Positions 1-8,156 of a DNA stretch of 15,285 nucleotides are shown in pieces. Origin of the DNA: Patescibacteria group bacterium (lineage in GTDB: Bacteria > Patescibacteriota > Minisyncoccia > UBA6257 > Colwellbacteraceae); the NCBI GenBank assembly GCA_023474185.1, contig JAMCXR010000008.1, positions 1 to 15,285 of the forward strand, in the 5' to 3' direction. The position numbers were made by a program, and so were the translations under genes. Positions within the stretch are counted from its first letter, which is position 1. Each line of letters starts with the position of its first letter. The notes under the pieces are model-generated. The model did not search any database. It was given only the letters and a program-made list of their open reading frames with translations, and was not told where the DNA came from.

Positions 1-914
<914 letters not shown>

Positions 915-1094
915 TTTAAGAATCGATCCTGCCTGCTCGCTTAAGGCGAGCTGCGCGGGGCTGGGTTTTAATCGAGGAGCCCGAAGTCTCGATTCCCATC
1001 GCGCTTTGAGCATGATGGGCCAATGCTTTTACACAAGCCGCAAGGCTTTGGCGTAGGCAAGACTGGAACAACTAAAAGTTTTCTACACACTTCA
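915..1094 (+). other. Structured 16S trailer without 23S, 5S or tRNA genes
   Basis: This stretch follows the 16S gene and holds no tRNA and no plausible protein. It is rich in local pairing: hairpin 935-940/946-951 (GCTCGC/GCGAGC); 953-957/1000-1004 enclosing 962-965/995-998 and 970-976/988-994 (AATCGAG/CTCGATT); 1009-1013/1023-1027 (AGCAT/ATGCT); and 1035-1039/1044-1048 (AAGCC/GGCTT) with a GCAA loop. A 9-bp helix, AAACTTTTA (910-918) with TAAAAGTTT (1073-1081), could close the whole set. Positions 1035-1078 also resemble the 16S 3' end. It may be a processed trailer, a decayed spacer, or an unnamed RNA. The pairings are read by eye without an energy calculation. Confidence 0.5.
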
Positions 1095-1124
1095 TTGACC
1101 AGCTTCCTTAAGGGGTGTTATGCT
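1095..1124 (+). promoter_or_regulatory. Predicted promoter for the response regulator gene
   Basis: TTGACC (1095-1100) matches the -35 consensus at five of six bases. After an 18-base spacer comes TATGCT (1119-1124), preceded by TG at 1116-1117 as in an extended -10. The start site would fall near 1131, giving a leader of only about 11 bases before the ATG at 1142. Confidence 0.55.
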
Positions 1125-1141
1125 GGTGTTGTATAAAATAA

Positions 1142-1534
1142 ATGCCTACCAAGAAAGTACTGCTAGTAGAAGACGATCCTTTTCTTTCCCAGCTCCTTAT
1201 GACCAGGATGCAACGGGCGGGATTAGAAGTCGGCAGGGTGGCCGACGGAGAGGAAGCAATAAATTTTTTGAAGTCCAATAAGCCGGATTTAATTTTGCTG
1301 GACCTTATTTTGCCGAAGAAGTCCGGATTCCAGGTCTTAGAGGAGATGCGATCCGACCCGTTGATTCAGGAATCCCCGGTTATCATCATTTCCAATCTTT
1401 CGCAGGAATCGGATGTGGCGAGGGGAAAGGAATTGGGGGCCATAGAGTATTACGTCAAAGCCAGGACCTCGATTGACGATCTCGTAGCCAGAATTGCCAC
1501 GCTGCTAGCCGACAGTATCGCCAAGTCCGGTTAG
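1142..1534 (+). CDS. Single-domain response regulator (CheY/PilG/PilH-like receiver)
   Basis: The 130-residue protein is a lone receiver domain with no output domain. The acidic pair is D11/D12 (VEDD), the phospho-acceptor is D54 (LLLDLILP), the switch Ser is S84 (VIIISN), and the conserved Lys is K106 (YYVKA), with an aromatic at Y104. Family knowledge: such proteins are phosphorylated by a histidine kinase and act by binding a partner. It stands directly upstream of a type IV pilus block, so a PilG/PilH-like role in pilus control is reasonable but inferred; no kinase lies in the window. The ATG at 1142 gives a normal N-terminus (MPTKKVLLVEDD). There is no Shine-Dalgarno; the upstream bases are A/T-rich. 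Confidence 0.9.
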   Translation: MPTKKVLLVEDDPFLSQLLMTRMQRAGLEVGRVADGEEAINFLKSNKPDLILLDLILPKKSGFQVLEEMRSDPLIQESPVIIISNLSQESDVARGKELGAIEYYVKARTSIDDLVARIATLLADSIAKSG

Positions 1535-1557
1535 TTGACTTATCAACACCCCTTTGT

Positions 1558-1586
1558 TTGCTTTAGGAAATTAAGCGGGGTAAAAT
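1558..1586 (+). promoter_or_regulatory. Possible promoter for the major-type prepilin gene
   Basis: TTGCTT (1558-1563), a 17-base spacer and TAAAAT (1581-1586, five of six -10 bases) precede the prepilin ATG at 1625. The start site would be near 1593, leaving a leader of about 32 A/T-rich bases. The -35 is weak. A separate promoter fits with the terminator placed right after this gene. Confidence 0.4.
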
Positions 1587-1624
1587 ACTTAACAAAGTTG
1601 TTAATAAAAAGGTCAAATTTAAAC

Positions 1625-2179
1625 ATGCCAAGCAAAAAAGGATTTACGCTTATCGAGCTGTTGATAGTTATCGCTATCATCGGTATTTTAGCGGCGGTCG
1701 TTGTGCTTGTTCTGAACCCGGCCCAATTGCTAGCTCAAGCTAGGGATTCTCGTCGTGTACAGGATTTGGATAACTTGAACACCGCCATCGGTACCTGGTT
1801 GGCAGACGTGTCTACCAGCAGCTGGGCCGCTGTTTTGAACTGCACATCCGGTACGGCCTGGCCAGCGAGCGGAACTTGCACGACGGTTACGTCGAGGGCG
1901 GTGGATAGCACGGGATGGGTCCCGATTAACTTTAATGCTATGTCCACTGGCGCGCCGATTTCCGTCTTGCCGCTGGACCCGAGCAACGGCAGTACGAGCT
2001 GCAGTAGCGGCACTACGCCAAACGTTTGTATGTACGGCTGGCACTCCTCGGCAACCACCGGGCAATACAAGTTGATTGCCAACATGGAGAGCAGCAAGTA
2101 TCAGCTGAACCAAGCGGCCAACGACGGCGGCACGATTTCAGGATGGTACGAGGTTGGCAGTAACCTCACCGGTCTCTAA
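1625..2179 (+). CDS. Type IV prepilin, probable major pilin
   Basis: The 184-residue protein begins with a short basic leader (MPSKKG) followed by FTLIELLIVIAIIGILAAV, a classic class III signal. Prepilin peptidase would cut after Gly6, leaving N-methylated Phe1 and Glu5 in the mature pilin. The first about 30 mature residues form the hydrophobic assembly helix. The rest is a small globular domain rich in Ser, Thr and Gly, with four cysteines that could form two disulfides. The start was set at ATG 1625 because the longer frame from TTG 1535 adds 30 residues that do not belong to prepilin leaders. Its own upstream promoter candidate and a strong terminator 21 bases after the stop suggest separate, possibly high expression, as for a main fibre subunit. 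No peptidase gene is in the window. Confidence 0.9.
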   Translation: MPSKKGFTLIELLIVIAIIGILAAVVVLVLNPAQLLAQARDSRRVQDLDNLNTAIGTWLADVSTSSWAAVLNCTSGTAWPASGTCTTVTSRAVDSTGWVPINFNAMSTGAPISVLPLDPSNGSTSCSSGTTPNVCMYGWHSSATTGQYKLIANMESSKYQLNQAANDGGTISGWYEVGSNLTGL

Positions 2180-2200
2180 GCTGAAGCAGAGAGATATTGT

Positions 2201-2229
2201 AACTCCCCGGTTATTAACCGGGGAGTTTT
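2201..2229 (+). terminator. Rho-independent terminator after the prepilin gene
   Basis: AACTCCCCGGTT (2201-2212) and AACCGGGGAGTT (2216-2227) form a 12-bp perfect inverted repeat with a three-base ATT loop, followed by T residues (2226-2229). The G/C-rich core and T tail fit an intrinsic terminator that insulates the prepilin gene from the pilus assembly genes. The symmetry means it could also act on the minus strand. Confidence 0.85.
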
Positions 2230-2232
2230 AGA

Positions 2233-2244
2233 TTATAATTATAA
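2233..2244. promoter_or_regulatory. Palindromic -10-like element TTATAATTATAA
   Basis: A perfect 12-bp palindrome holds TATAAT on the plus strand (2234-2239) and again on the minus strand. It lies just past the prepilin terminator, 98 bases upstream of the next gene, so it could start transcription of the pilus assembly operon. No convincing -35 is present (TTATTA at 2211-2216 with a 17-base spacer falls inside the terminator). The remaining bases to 2341 show nothing recognisable. Confidence 0.3.
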
Positions 2245-2341
2245 GACATATGCGAACCTCGGAACTTAAAACGCCACGACTCGGTAAATAAATCGCGTTT
2301 TTGCGGTTAGATCTTAATTTTGAAATACAAGGCGTAATCTT

Positions 2342-2953
2342 ATGCTCAACGAACCCATAGATATTTTCGTGCTGACCAGAGGACACTTTCTTGCTCTCTT
2401 AGCCGCGGTTTTCGCTGTGGCGTTCGCCTGCCAAATTCTTTTCCGCTTAAGGAAAATAAAAACCGCCAGAGTATTTCGGTTGCTTTTTTGGATAAGCGCG
2501 GCCTTTCCTTTCCTTTACTATGTTTATTTGACTTACGCCCAATATCTCGAGTGGAAGGGAGAAAGCGGACCGGGAAGATTTCTGGTTCCTCCTTACCTCG
2601 GCATCGGGTACGTCATCCGCTACCACTTTATCGGATTTTACATGTACTATTTGGTTTCGCTCTTTGTTGCCTTATTTTTCCTCTTAGCTGCCGTCAGGCT
2701 TAACAAAAAATTCGGCGAACGCTTTTTCGAAAGCGAAGAGCCCTACCTCGGAGCTTTGGCCATTAATTTAACAGGAACGCCGGGATTCGCCATTTATCTG
2801 ATTGTTCTCTTTGCGTTCCAGCTTTTGATGACTATTGGCCGGTGGGTGGTCTTTCGCAGGAACGAGCGGGTGCCCTTTTATTATTTGTGGCTGCCTGCCG
2901 GCTTGTTTGCTATACTTCTTATGCGCGTATTACATTTGTTTTACTTCGCTTAA
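2342..2953 (+). CDS. Unknown integral membrane protein with about five helices
   Basis: I do not recognise this 203-residue protein. Hydrophobic segments lie at about residues 10-32, 42-66, 95-122, 145-170 and 177-200, separated by short basic or aromatic loops, so it should be an inner-membrane protein. It is rich in Phe, Tyr and Leu and has no visible catalytic motif. The longest soluble stretch, about 67-95, contains GESGPGRFLVPPYLGIGY. It sits between the prepilin terminator and pilB, 26 bases before pilB, and on the same strand, so an accessory role in the pilus machine is possible but only by position. It is not a prepilin peptidase: I see no paired catalytic Asp motifs. The ATG at 2342 opens the frame cleanly; no Shine-Dalgarno. 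Confidence 0.75.
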   Translation: MLNEPIDIFVLTRGHFLALLAAVFAVAFACQILFRLRKIKTARVFRLLFWISAAFPFLYYVYLTYAQYLEWKGESGPGRFLVPPYLGIGYVIRYHFIGFYMYYLVSLFVALFFLLAAVRLNKKFGERFFESEEPYLGALAINLTGTPGFAIYLIVLFAFQLLMTIGRWVVFRRNERVPFYYLWLPAGLFAILLMRVLHLFYFA

Positions 2954-2979
2954 GGAGAAAATCTAACAACTTATTCAAG

Positions 2980-4689
2980 ATGCTTCGCGTTCCGGAAGAA
3001 AAAATAAAGGAATTGGTCCTCGGCGAAGGGTTTGTCAGTCCGGAGGATTTTGATTCTTTGAGCGAGGAAGCGAAACGTCTTGGTCAGAGCATGGAGGATG
3101 TGCTGATCTCCCGCAACATCATCACCAAAGACTATCTCAATTCTTTCCTGTCAAAGTACTTTAACATTCCGCTGGCTGGACTGACCACCGAAAAAATAAA
3201 CCGCGACGTCTTGAAATTATTGCCGGAAAACGTGGCCAGGGAAAAACGGGTAGTCCTTTTTAACCGCGAGGCGGATGGAACGCTGGACGCAGCTCTCGAG
3301 GATCCGAGTGATTTGGTTTCCTTGGAGTTTCTGCACAGTTACCTGAAGACCGGGGTCCGACCGTTTTTGGCCACTGCCGATGATTTGAATAAGGGATTTT
3401 CGCTCTACGGAAGCGCTGCCGCCGAAAATTACATAAAGCTGATTGAAGAAAACGTCAGAGCTTCGCTTCTGAGCCGCGCCAAGGGCGAGGAGGCGGCCGG
3501 AGAAGTTCCGATAGTGGCTATCGTCGATAACATTATTTCCTACTCTCTGTCTTTGCGCGCTTCCGACATTCATTTGGAAGTTATGGAGGCGGACGTCTTG
3601 GTGCGGTACCGCATTGACGGCATTTTGCACGAGATGTTCAAAATACCAAAAGAAGTGTACCCGGCGATGGTCGCTCGCATCAAACTTCTGGGCAGTCTCA
3701 AAATCGACGAACACTATAAACCGCAGGACGGCCGCTTCCGCTACAAAATCGGTGAGGATGTGGTTGACGTCAGAATCTCAATTATTCCTACTTTTTACGG
3801 AGAGAAAATAGAGATGAGGCTTCTTTCGGCGGCCACCAGACCTCTTTCTTTCGCCGAGCTTGGGATGATGGAGGACACCGTTAAAGCGCTGACCGAAAAC
3901 ATTCAGCGCAGCTACGGCATGGTCCTAGTTTGCGGGCCTACCGGTTCCGGTAAAACTACCACTCTTTATTCGGTGATCAACGTTTTAAACCACCCCGAGG
4001 TCAACATCGTGACTATCGAAGACCCGATCGAGTACAACATGAAGTACGTGAATCAGATACAAGTCAACCCGGCGGCGGGAATCACTTTCGCCGACGGCTT
4101 ACGTTCGATATTGCGGCAGGATCCAAACATCATTATGGTCGGTGAAATGCGCGACCAGGAAACCACAAGCATCGGCGTCCAGTCGGCCCTGACCGGCCAC
4201 TTGGTTTTAAGTTCTTTGCACACTAACGACGCTCCAACCGCAGTGCCGAGATTGATGGACATGGACATTGAGCCTTATTTGGTTGCCGCCGTCTTGAACG
4301 TGGTTTTGGCGCAACGCCTAGTTAGAAAAATCCATTTGGGTTGTATTGAATCCTACGAGCCGAGCACCCAAGAAGTAATGGCCATCCAGAGCCAGATTAA
4401 AGAAGCGGGTTTGGATCCCGCGAAGTATCCTTTTCCGCAACGACTTTATCGTGGCAAAGGATGCGCTGCCGACGGCTACACGGGATATTCCGGTCGGGTT
4501 GGAATTTTCGAGATCTTGAACGTTTCGGAAAAAATACGCGAATACATAGTCAATTCCGATTTTTCCTTGGATGGCTTACGGGCCTTGGCCGAGTCCGAGG
4601 GAATGATTTCCATGTTTCAAGACGGATTACGCAAGGCGGAACTGGGTGTGACGACCATTGACGAAGTATTGCGGGTGATAGGAGAATAA
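2980..4689 (+). CDS. pilB: Type IV pilus assembly ATPase PilB (GspE family)
   Basis: The 569-residue cytoplasmic ATPase powers pilus extension as a hexamer. The N-terminal part (about 1-150) is the MshEN/GspE-N domain. The ATPase core shows Walker A GPTGSGKT (319-326), the Asp box and Walker B ILRQDPNIIMVGEMRD (377-392), and the His box TGHLVLSSLHTND with H407 and H414. The zinc subdomain is altered: instead of two CxxC pairs it has HLGC (H452, C455) and CAAD (C495, D498). The ATG at 2980 was chosen because the longer frame from 2842 overlaps the previous gene and adds 46 residues foreign to the family. AAGGAG at 2952-2957 is 22 bases upstream, too far for a Shine-Dalgarno. PilC follows after 23 bases. 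PilB rather than PilT is supported by the N-terminal domain and context. Confidence 0.95.
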   Translation: MLRVPEEKIKELVLGEGFVSPEDFDSLSEEAKRLGQSMEDVLISRNIITKDYLNSFLSKYFNIPLAGLTTEKINRDVLKLLPENVAREKRVVLFNREADGTLDAALEDPSDLVSLEFLHSYLKTGVRPFLATADDLNKGFSLYGSAAAENYIKLIEENVRASLLSRAKGEEAAGEVPIVAIVDNIISYSLSLRASDIHLEVMEADVLVRYRIDGILHEMFKIPKEVYPAMVARIKLLGSLKIDEHYKPQDGRFRYKIGEDVVDVRISIIPTFYGEKIEMRLLSAATRPLSFAELGMMEDTVKALTENIQRSYGMVLVCGPTGSGKTTTLYSVINVLNHPEVNIVTIEDPIEYNMKYVNQIQVNPAAGITFADGLRSILRQDPNIIMVGEMRDQETTSIGVQSALTGHLVLSSLHTNDAPTAVPRLMDMDIEPYLVAAVLNVVLAQRLVRKIHLGCIESYEPSTQEVMAIQSQIKEAGLDPAKYPFPQRLYRGKGCAADGYTGYSGRVGIFEILNVSEKIREYIVNSDFSLDGLRALAESEGMISMFQDGLRKAELGVTTIDEVLRVIGE

Positions 4690-4712
4690 AAAAGGCTTTT
4701 AATCAAAAAATT

Positions 4713-5930
4713 ATGCGCTTTCATTACACCGCATCCGACCCGAACGGTCGTCTGGTTGAAGGATACGTGGAGTCGCAAACCCCGACTGAGGTTTTGGATT
4801 GGATGGCTAATCAGGGATGGAAGCCAGTTTCGTTAAAGGCCATCCAGGAAACAGGAACCCGTAAAATACTGGGCGCTCTCGGCCGTCGGGGAAGTATTAA
4901 TATAGCCGATCAGGTTTTTTTGACGAAATACCTGGCCTTGATGCTTAAAGTCGGCACGGATCTCTTCAAGGCCATCGACATCTTAGCTGAAGATTTCGAC
5001 AAACCGGCAGTCAAGTCTTTTTTAATCGAAGTTCGTGAGACGTTAAGCAAGGGGCAGCCGTTTTATTCGGCTTTTTCGCGTTACCCCAACTATTTTTCCC
5101 CGGTTTTCATCAATATGGTTAAAGCTGGGGAAAGTTCCGGAAATTTGGAAAAGGTTTTTGACGATTTAAGCACCGATTTGGAAAAGCAGCAGGAGATAAG
5201 AGACAAAATAAAGGCGGCTTTGATTTATCCGATTATCTTGGTCATTATGGCTACGGCCATACTTTTGGTTCTCGTCACTTTTATCTTGCCCAGAATAGCC
5301 CAGACTTTCCTTACTTCCGGAATTCAGCCGCCGGTATTCACCCGCATCGTTTTCGACGTCGGTTTATTCGTCGGGAACAACATTGCCATACTTCTGCCCA
5401 GCGCCGGTGTCATTATCGCGGCCATTTGGCTTTTTCTGCGAACTAGCGGTGGCAAAAAGTTTCTCAACCAGACACTGTCGCGGCTGCCGGTCATTAAGGA
5501 TGTTTTAGCCAAGATTGCCCTGCAACGGTTTGCCGCTACCTTTTCTTCGCTTTTAAAATCGGGGCTGCCTATCCTTGACGCTTTACAAATTACCGCCGGT
5601 GCATCTGGATCGCTGGAAATGGAGACGGCTCTCAACAGGATAGCCCAGGAAGGCGTGGCGAAAGGGCTGACTATCGGAGAAGCTTTCCGTCGGGAGAGCG
5701 TCTTTCCGCGGGTGGTGGTCAATCTTTTGACCATTTCCGAAAGGGCCGGGCATATGGAAAATATATTGCAGACTCTTTCCGATTTTTATGCCACCGAGAT
5801 AGATTCGTCGATAAAAATACTGATGTCTTTTCTGGAGCCGGCTTTATTGCTCATTATGGGTTTGGTGGTCGGAGGCATTGCTCTGTCGATCATCGTTCCT
5901 ATTTATCAGCTGACGGCGTCATATTCGTAA
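4713..5930 (+). CDS. pilC: Type IV pilus inner-membrane platform protein PilC (GspF family)
   Basis: The 405-residue protein is the polytopic platform on which PilB acts to add or remove pilin subunits. It opens with the typical MRFHYTASDPNGRLVEGYVE strand region. It carries two GspF cytoplasmic domains (about 65-170 and 265-370), each with the paired pattern F-T-K-Y-L-A-L-M / F-A-A-T-F-S-S-L-L near its start and an AG(E)SG- or ERAGH-type turn. Membrane segments lie at about 170-195, 212-240 and 372-398. Length and domain order match the family. It follows pilB by 23 bases and precedes a FimT-like gene by 14, so one transcript is expected. The A/T-rich upstream region lacks a Shine-Dalgarno. 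Confidence 0.95.
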   Translation: MRFHYTASDPNGRLVEGYVESQTPTEVLDWMANQGWKPVSLKAIQETGTRKILGALGRRGSINIADQVFLTKYLALMLKVGTDLFKAIDILAEDFDKPAVKSFLIEVRETLSKGQPFYSAFSRYPNYFSPVFINMVKAGESSGNLEKVFDDLSTDLEKQQEIRDKIKAALIYPIILVIMATAILLVLVTFILPRIAQTFLTSGIQPPVFTRIVFDVGLFVGNNIAILLPSAGVIIAAIWLFLRTSGGKKFLNQTLSRLPVIKDVLAKIALQRFAATFSSLLKSGLPILDALQITAGASGSLEMETALNRIAQEGVAKGLTIGEAFRRESVFPRVVVNLLTISERAGHMENILQTLSDFYATEIDSSIKILMSFLEPALLLIMGLVVGGIALSIIVPIYQLTASYS

Positions 5931-5944
5931 TACCAACATCGGAA

Positions 5945-6433
5945 ATGAAACCTAATTCTGGATTTACTTTAATAGAGCTCATCATAGTGATGGCGCTCAT
6001 TGCCATCATAGCCACCGTCACTTTTCCCAACTTTTTCCCGACCAAATTCAAATATGCTTTGAGCAAAGACGCCGAGGGCATGGTTTACAACATCCGCAAC
6101 GCCATGGCTAATTCCCAATCCCAACTTTACGGCTATCGCTGGGGAATACATATCGGCGGCAATGCGTCGACTTCGTATTATTTTTACCAGTTATGGTATG
6201 GGACTTCGACGTTTGCCTACGGCATACCTTATTCCTACGAGAGTCTGGATTCCCAAATTACCGTCGCCGGCCTACCGCTAGGATCCTCGCGGGACATCTG
6301 CTTTGCGGCCGTGAGCGGTTTGCCGGTGGACTGTTCGAGCGGAGCCAACACTTCGACTACCATTACTTTAAGCACACCAATCAATTTACAACAGACTATA
6401 ACCGTCAACTCTAACGGCAGCGTAAGTTATTAG
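5945..6433 (+). CDS. FimT/GspH-like minor prepilin
   Basis: The 162-residue protein starts MKPNSG followed by FTLIELIIVMALIAIIATVTFP, a class III prepilin signal cut after Gly6 with Glu5 present. The body is short, Ser/Thr-rich and probably beta-structured, with two cysteines (DICFAAV and VDCSS). The length and the position between pilC and a PilV-like gene fit a GspH/FimT-type minor pilin that helps prime fibre assembly. The FimT assignment rests on size, N-terminus and gene order rather than on a diagnostic motif. It starts 14 bases after pilC. Confidence 0.8.
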   Translation: MKPNSGFTLIELIIVMALIAIIATVTFPNFFPTKFKYALSKDAEGMVYNIRNAMANSQSQLYGYRWGIHIGGNASTSYYFYQLWYGTSTFAYGIPYSYESLDSQITVAGLPLGSSRDICFAAVSGLPVDCSSGANTSTTITLSTPINLQQTITVNSNGSVSY

Positions 6434-6492
6434 GGATCGGTTTTGATTAGTGTCGGAAAAATTATCAACTGTTCTCGCCAACTTCGTTGGTT

Positions 6493-6498
6493 TATAAT
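6493..6498 (+). promoter_or_regulatory. Perfect TATAAT seven bases before the PilV-like ATG
   Basis: TATAAT ends seven bases before ATG 6506, so transcription would begin at or one base before the start codon, giving a leaderless mRNA. No good -35 is seen (TGTTCT at 6470-6475). The 72-base gap after the previous stop is larger than most gaps in this block, which leaves room for an internal promoter. Confidence 0.4.
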
Positions 6499-6505
6499 TG
6501 TGTTA

Positions 6506-7174
6506 ATGGGGAAAAAGTCGAAGAGCGGTCAATCCTTGGTCGAGGTACTGATAGCCACCGCGATGGGAGCTGTCATCATCGGTGCGGTTGTCGCCTCAAT
6601 CATCCTTTCGATGCGGAGTAACGCCCAAGGCCGAACTACCAGCACAGCCGCCTCACTTGCCAGCGGCCTGTTGGACAACGTTCAGTCTTTGTCCGACGGC
6701 GATTGGCAGGCGATTTACGGCTTGTCCGTCAAGGGCGCGACTTCCACTTATTATTTGGTGACGACTGGGACCCCGCCCACAATTTCAGTGGCTAGCGGGA
6801 CGGAGTCGGTGGTAATCAACAACGTGGGTTTTACTAGGTCTTTTTCTGTGCAAGATGTTTATCGGACGAGTTGTGGAACGGGCAGCATAACTACTAGTTC
6901 TCCGACTAATTGTTCCGGTGGAAGCGGTGTGCTGGAAGATCCTTCCACCCAGCTCGTTATTGCCACGGTTTCCTGGATTAACGTCGGCGGAGCGACCAGC
7001 AGCATTTCTGTCTCGTCTTATATTACGCATTCGAAAGATAGGGTGACGCAGTACAGCAATTGGAGCGGATCGTCCGGAGTGTCTGGTCCGTTGACTTCTC
7101 CGTCTTCGGATTACGCGACGTCGAGCAATGTTATGGCCACCAGCGGCGGCGCTCTACAGCTGCAATCTTATTAA
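6506..7174 (+). CDS. PilV-like minor prepilin
   Basis: Read from ATG 6506 the protein has 222 residues, a basic leader MGKKSKSG and the prepilin segment QSLVEVLIATAMGAVIIGAVVASIIL, with cleavage expected after Gly8 and Glu at mature position 5. The SLVEVLIA form is typical of PilV/GspI-type minor pilins. The next segment, TAASLASGLLDNVQSL, continues the amphipathic helix. The rest is a Ser/Thr/Gly-rich domain with two cysteines. An in-frame TTG at 6443 would add 21 residues, including a second hydrophobic patch before the prepilin leader; I rejected it because leaders are short. The gene lies within the pilus operon and the product should be an inner-membrane prepilin assembled near the tip. 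Confidence 0.8.
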   Translation: MGKKSKSGQSLVEVLIATAMGAVIIGAVVASIILSMRSNAQGRTTSTAASLASGLLDNVQSLSDGDWQAIYGLSVKGATSTYYLVTTGTPPTISVASGTESVVINNVGFTRSFSVQDVYRTSCGTGSITTSSPTNCSGGSGVLEDPSTQLVIATVSWINVGGATSSISVSSYITHSKDRVTQYSNWSGSSGVSGPLTSPSSDYATSSNVMATSGGALQLQSY

Positions 7175-7181
7175 AGTGGAA

Positions 7182-7187
7182 TATAAT
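7182..7187 (+). promoter_or_regulatory. Perfect TATAAT just upstream of the repeat-protein gene
   Basis: TATAAT sits 11 bases before ATG 7199, so a start site near 7194 would leave a leader of about five bases. No clear -35 lies at normal spacing. The gap after the previous gene is 24 bases. The A/T-rich sequence could also be simply an unstructured ribosome landing site in a genome without Shine-Dalgarno signals. Confidence 0.35.
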
Positions 7188-7198
7188 AAAAAATAACT

Positions 7199-8137
7199 AT
7201 GCCAACCGTAAAAAAAATAGAGATTGTTTTTGCCGTTTTTCTTGCAATTGGCGCCGCTTTGTCTTTTCTGCCTCAAAAAGCTTTGGCTTCGACCAACATC
7301 GACGCTGCCAACCATTGGGCCTGGAACGACAACGTCGGCTGGCTCGATTTTTATTCCACGGGAAACGTCAATGTGGCTGGCACTGGATTAAGCGGGTACG
7401 CCAGTTCGTCCTTGGACTACATTGCGCTGGACTGCAATACTTCGCCTAACGGCAATATTTGCGGGACCAGCAATTTTCAAGTGACCAACGACGGCAGCGG
7501 CAATCTGGCTGGCTGGGCCTGGAACGACAACGTCGGCTGGATAAGTTTCTGCGGAAATTCAAGCGGCGGCTCAATTTGGAACGGCTCGACCTGGGTTTGT
7601 CCGTCTTCGCCGACTTACGAAGCAACTATCGATTCGGCCGGAAATTTTCAAGGCTGGGCCTGGAACGACAACGTCGGCTGGATAAGTTTCAATTGCGACA
7701 ACACCAACAGCTGTGGCACCGTCAATTACTTAGTGACTACGGTTTGGTCGCCCGCGGTTTCCGGATGGTTGCAGTCTTCGACTTTCGATACCGGCTCGTC
7801 CGGCACCACTTACAATTCCATTATGTGGAACGGCACTTTGCCGACCGGAGACAGCGTCAAGTTTCAATTGGCTACGGCCAGTTCCTCGAGCGCCAATTGG
7901 GGAGCGGCTTGCGCCAGCAATGCTTGCAACAGCTCCGTTTGCGACGGAGCGTTTGTCGGACCTGATGGAACCTCCAACTCCTACTATACCCCTTCGGGGC
8001 CGGGGATTCCGGTTCCGATTACCGCTTGTTACGCTAACGGCAAGCGCTATTTCCGTTACATTGTTTATTTGGGAAAAGGAGCGAACGTTACCAGTACGCC
8101 GGTAGTGAACAACGTGGTGGTCAATTGGAGTCCTTAA
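7199..8137 (+). CDS. Secreted protein with three WAWNDNVGW repeats
   Basis: The 312-residue protein begins with an export signal: basic MPTVKK, hydrophobic core IEIVFAVFLAIGAALSFL, and a likely signal peptidase I site after ALA at residue 30. Then come three copies of [HG]WAWNDNVGW[LI][DS]F, the first at about residues 39-51 and the others about 66 and 113 residues later, spaced by Asn/Ser/Gly-rich linkers with cysteines. The C-terminal part (about 180-312) is a beta-type domain containing SSTFDTGSSGTTYNSIMWNG, GPDGTSNSYYTPSG and KRYFRYIVYL, ending VVVNWSP. From memory this architecture recurs in Patescibacteria surface proteins, with no assigned function. Its place among minor prepilin genes suggests it is displayed with the pilus, as an adhesin or cell-surface protein. 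That role is inferred. Confidence 0.85.
   Translation: MPTVKKIEIVFAVFLAIGAALSFLPQKALASTNIDAANHWAWNDNVGWLDFYSTGNVNVAGTGLSGYASSSLDYIALDCNTSPNGNICGTSNFQVTNDGSGNLAGWAWNDNVGWISFCGNSSGGSIWNGSTWVCPSSPTYEATIDSAGNFQGWAWNDNVGWISFNCDNTNSCGTVNYLVTTVWSPAVSGWLQSSTFDTGSSGTTYNSIMWNGTLPTGDSVKFQLATASSSSANWGAACASNACNSSVCDGAFVGPDGTSNSYYTPSGPGIPVPITACYANGKRYFRYIVYLGKGANVTSTPVVNNVVVNWSP
7316..7690 (+). repeat. Three near-identical DNA repeats encoding WAWNDNVGW
   Basis: A 27-bp unit is identical at 7316-7342, 7514-7540 and 7655-7681. The second and third copies share 39 identical bases (7511-7549 and 7652-7690). The starts are 198 and 141 bases apart, both multiples of three, so recombination between copies would keep the frame. 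Synonymous positions are unchanged, unlike the linkers between copies. Confidence 0.95.
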
Positions 8138-8156
8138 ACCCAGCTATTAGCTAACG

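Noticed and set aside
1035..1050. Intrinsic terminator after 16S (hairpin AAGCC-GCAA-GGCTT)
   Set aside because: The stem is only five base pairs and is followed by TTGGCG rather than a T tract.
1095..1110. GACCAGCTTCCTT as a displaced 16S tail resembling GATCACCTCCTT
   Set aside because: It lacks the CCTCC core, overlaps the promoter of the next gene, and none of the start sites carries its complement.
1132..1139. TATAAAAT as the -10 box of the response regulator gene
   Set aside because: Its start site would fall inside the coding sequence; the TTGACC/TATGCT pair upstream fits better.
2952..2957. AAGGAG as a Shine-Dalgarno site for pilB
   Set aside because: It ends 22 bases before ATG 2980, too far for pairing-based initiation, and overlaps the previous stop region; no complementary 16S tail exists.
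2842..2979. Longer pilB start at 2842
   Set aside because: It would overlap the upstream membrane protein by 112 bases and add residues not found in the family.
7316..7690. CRISPR-like array
   Set aside because: The repeats are in frame within a protein gene, have unequal spacing and encode a known type of amino acid motif.
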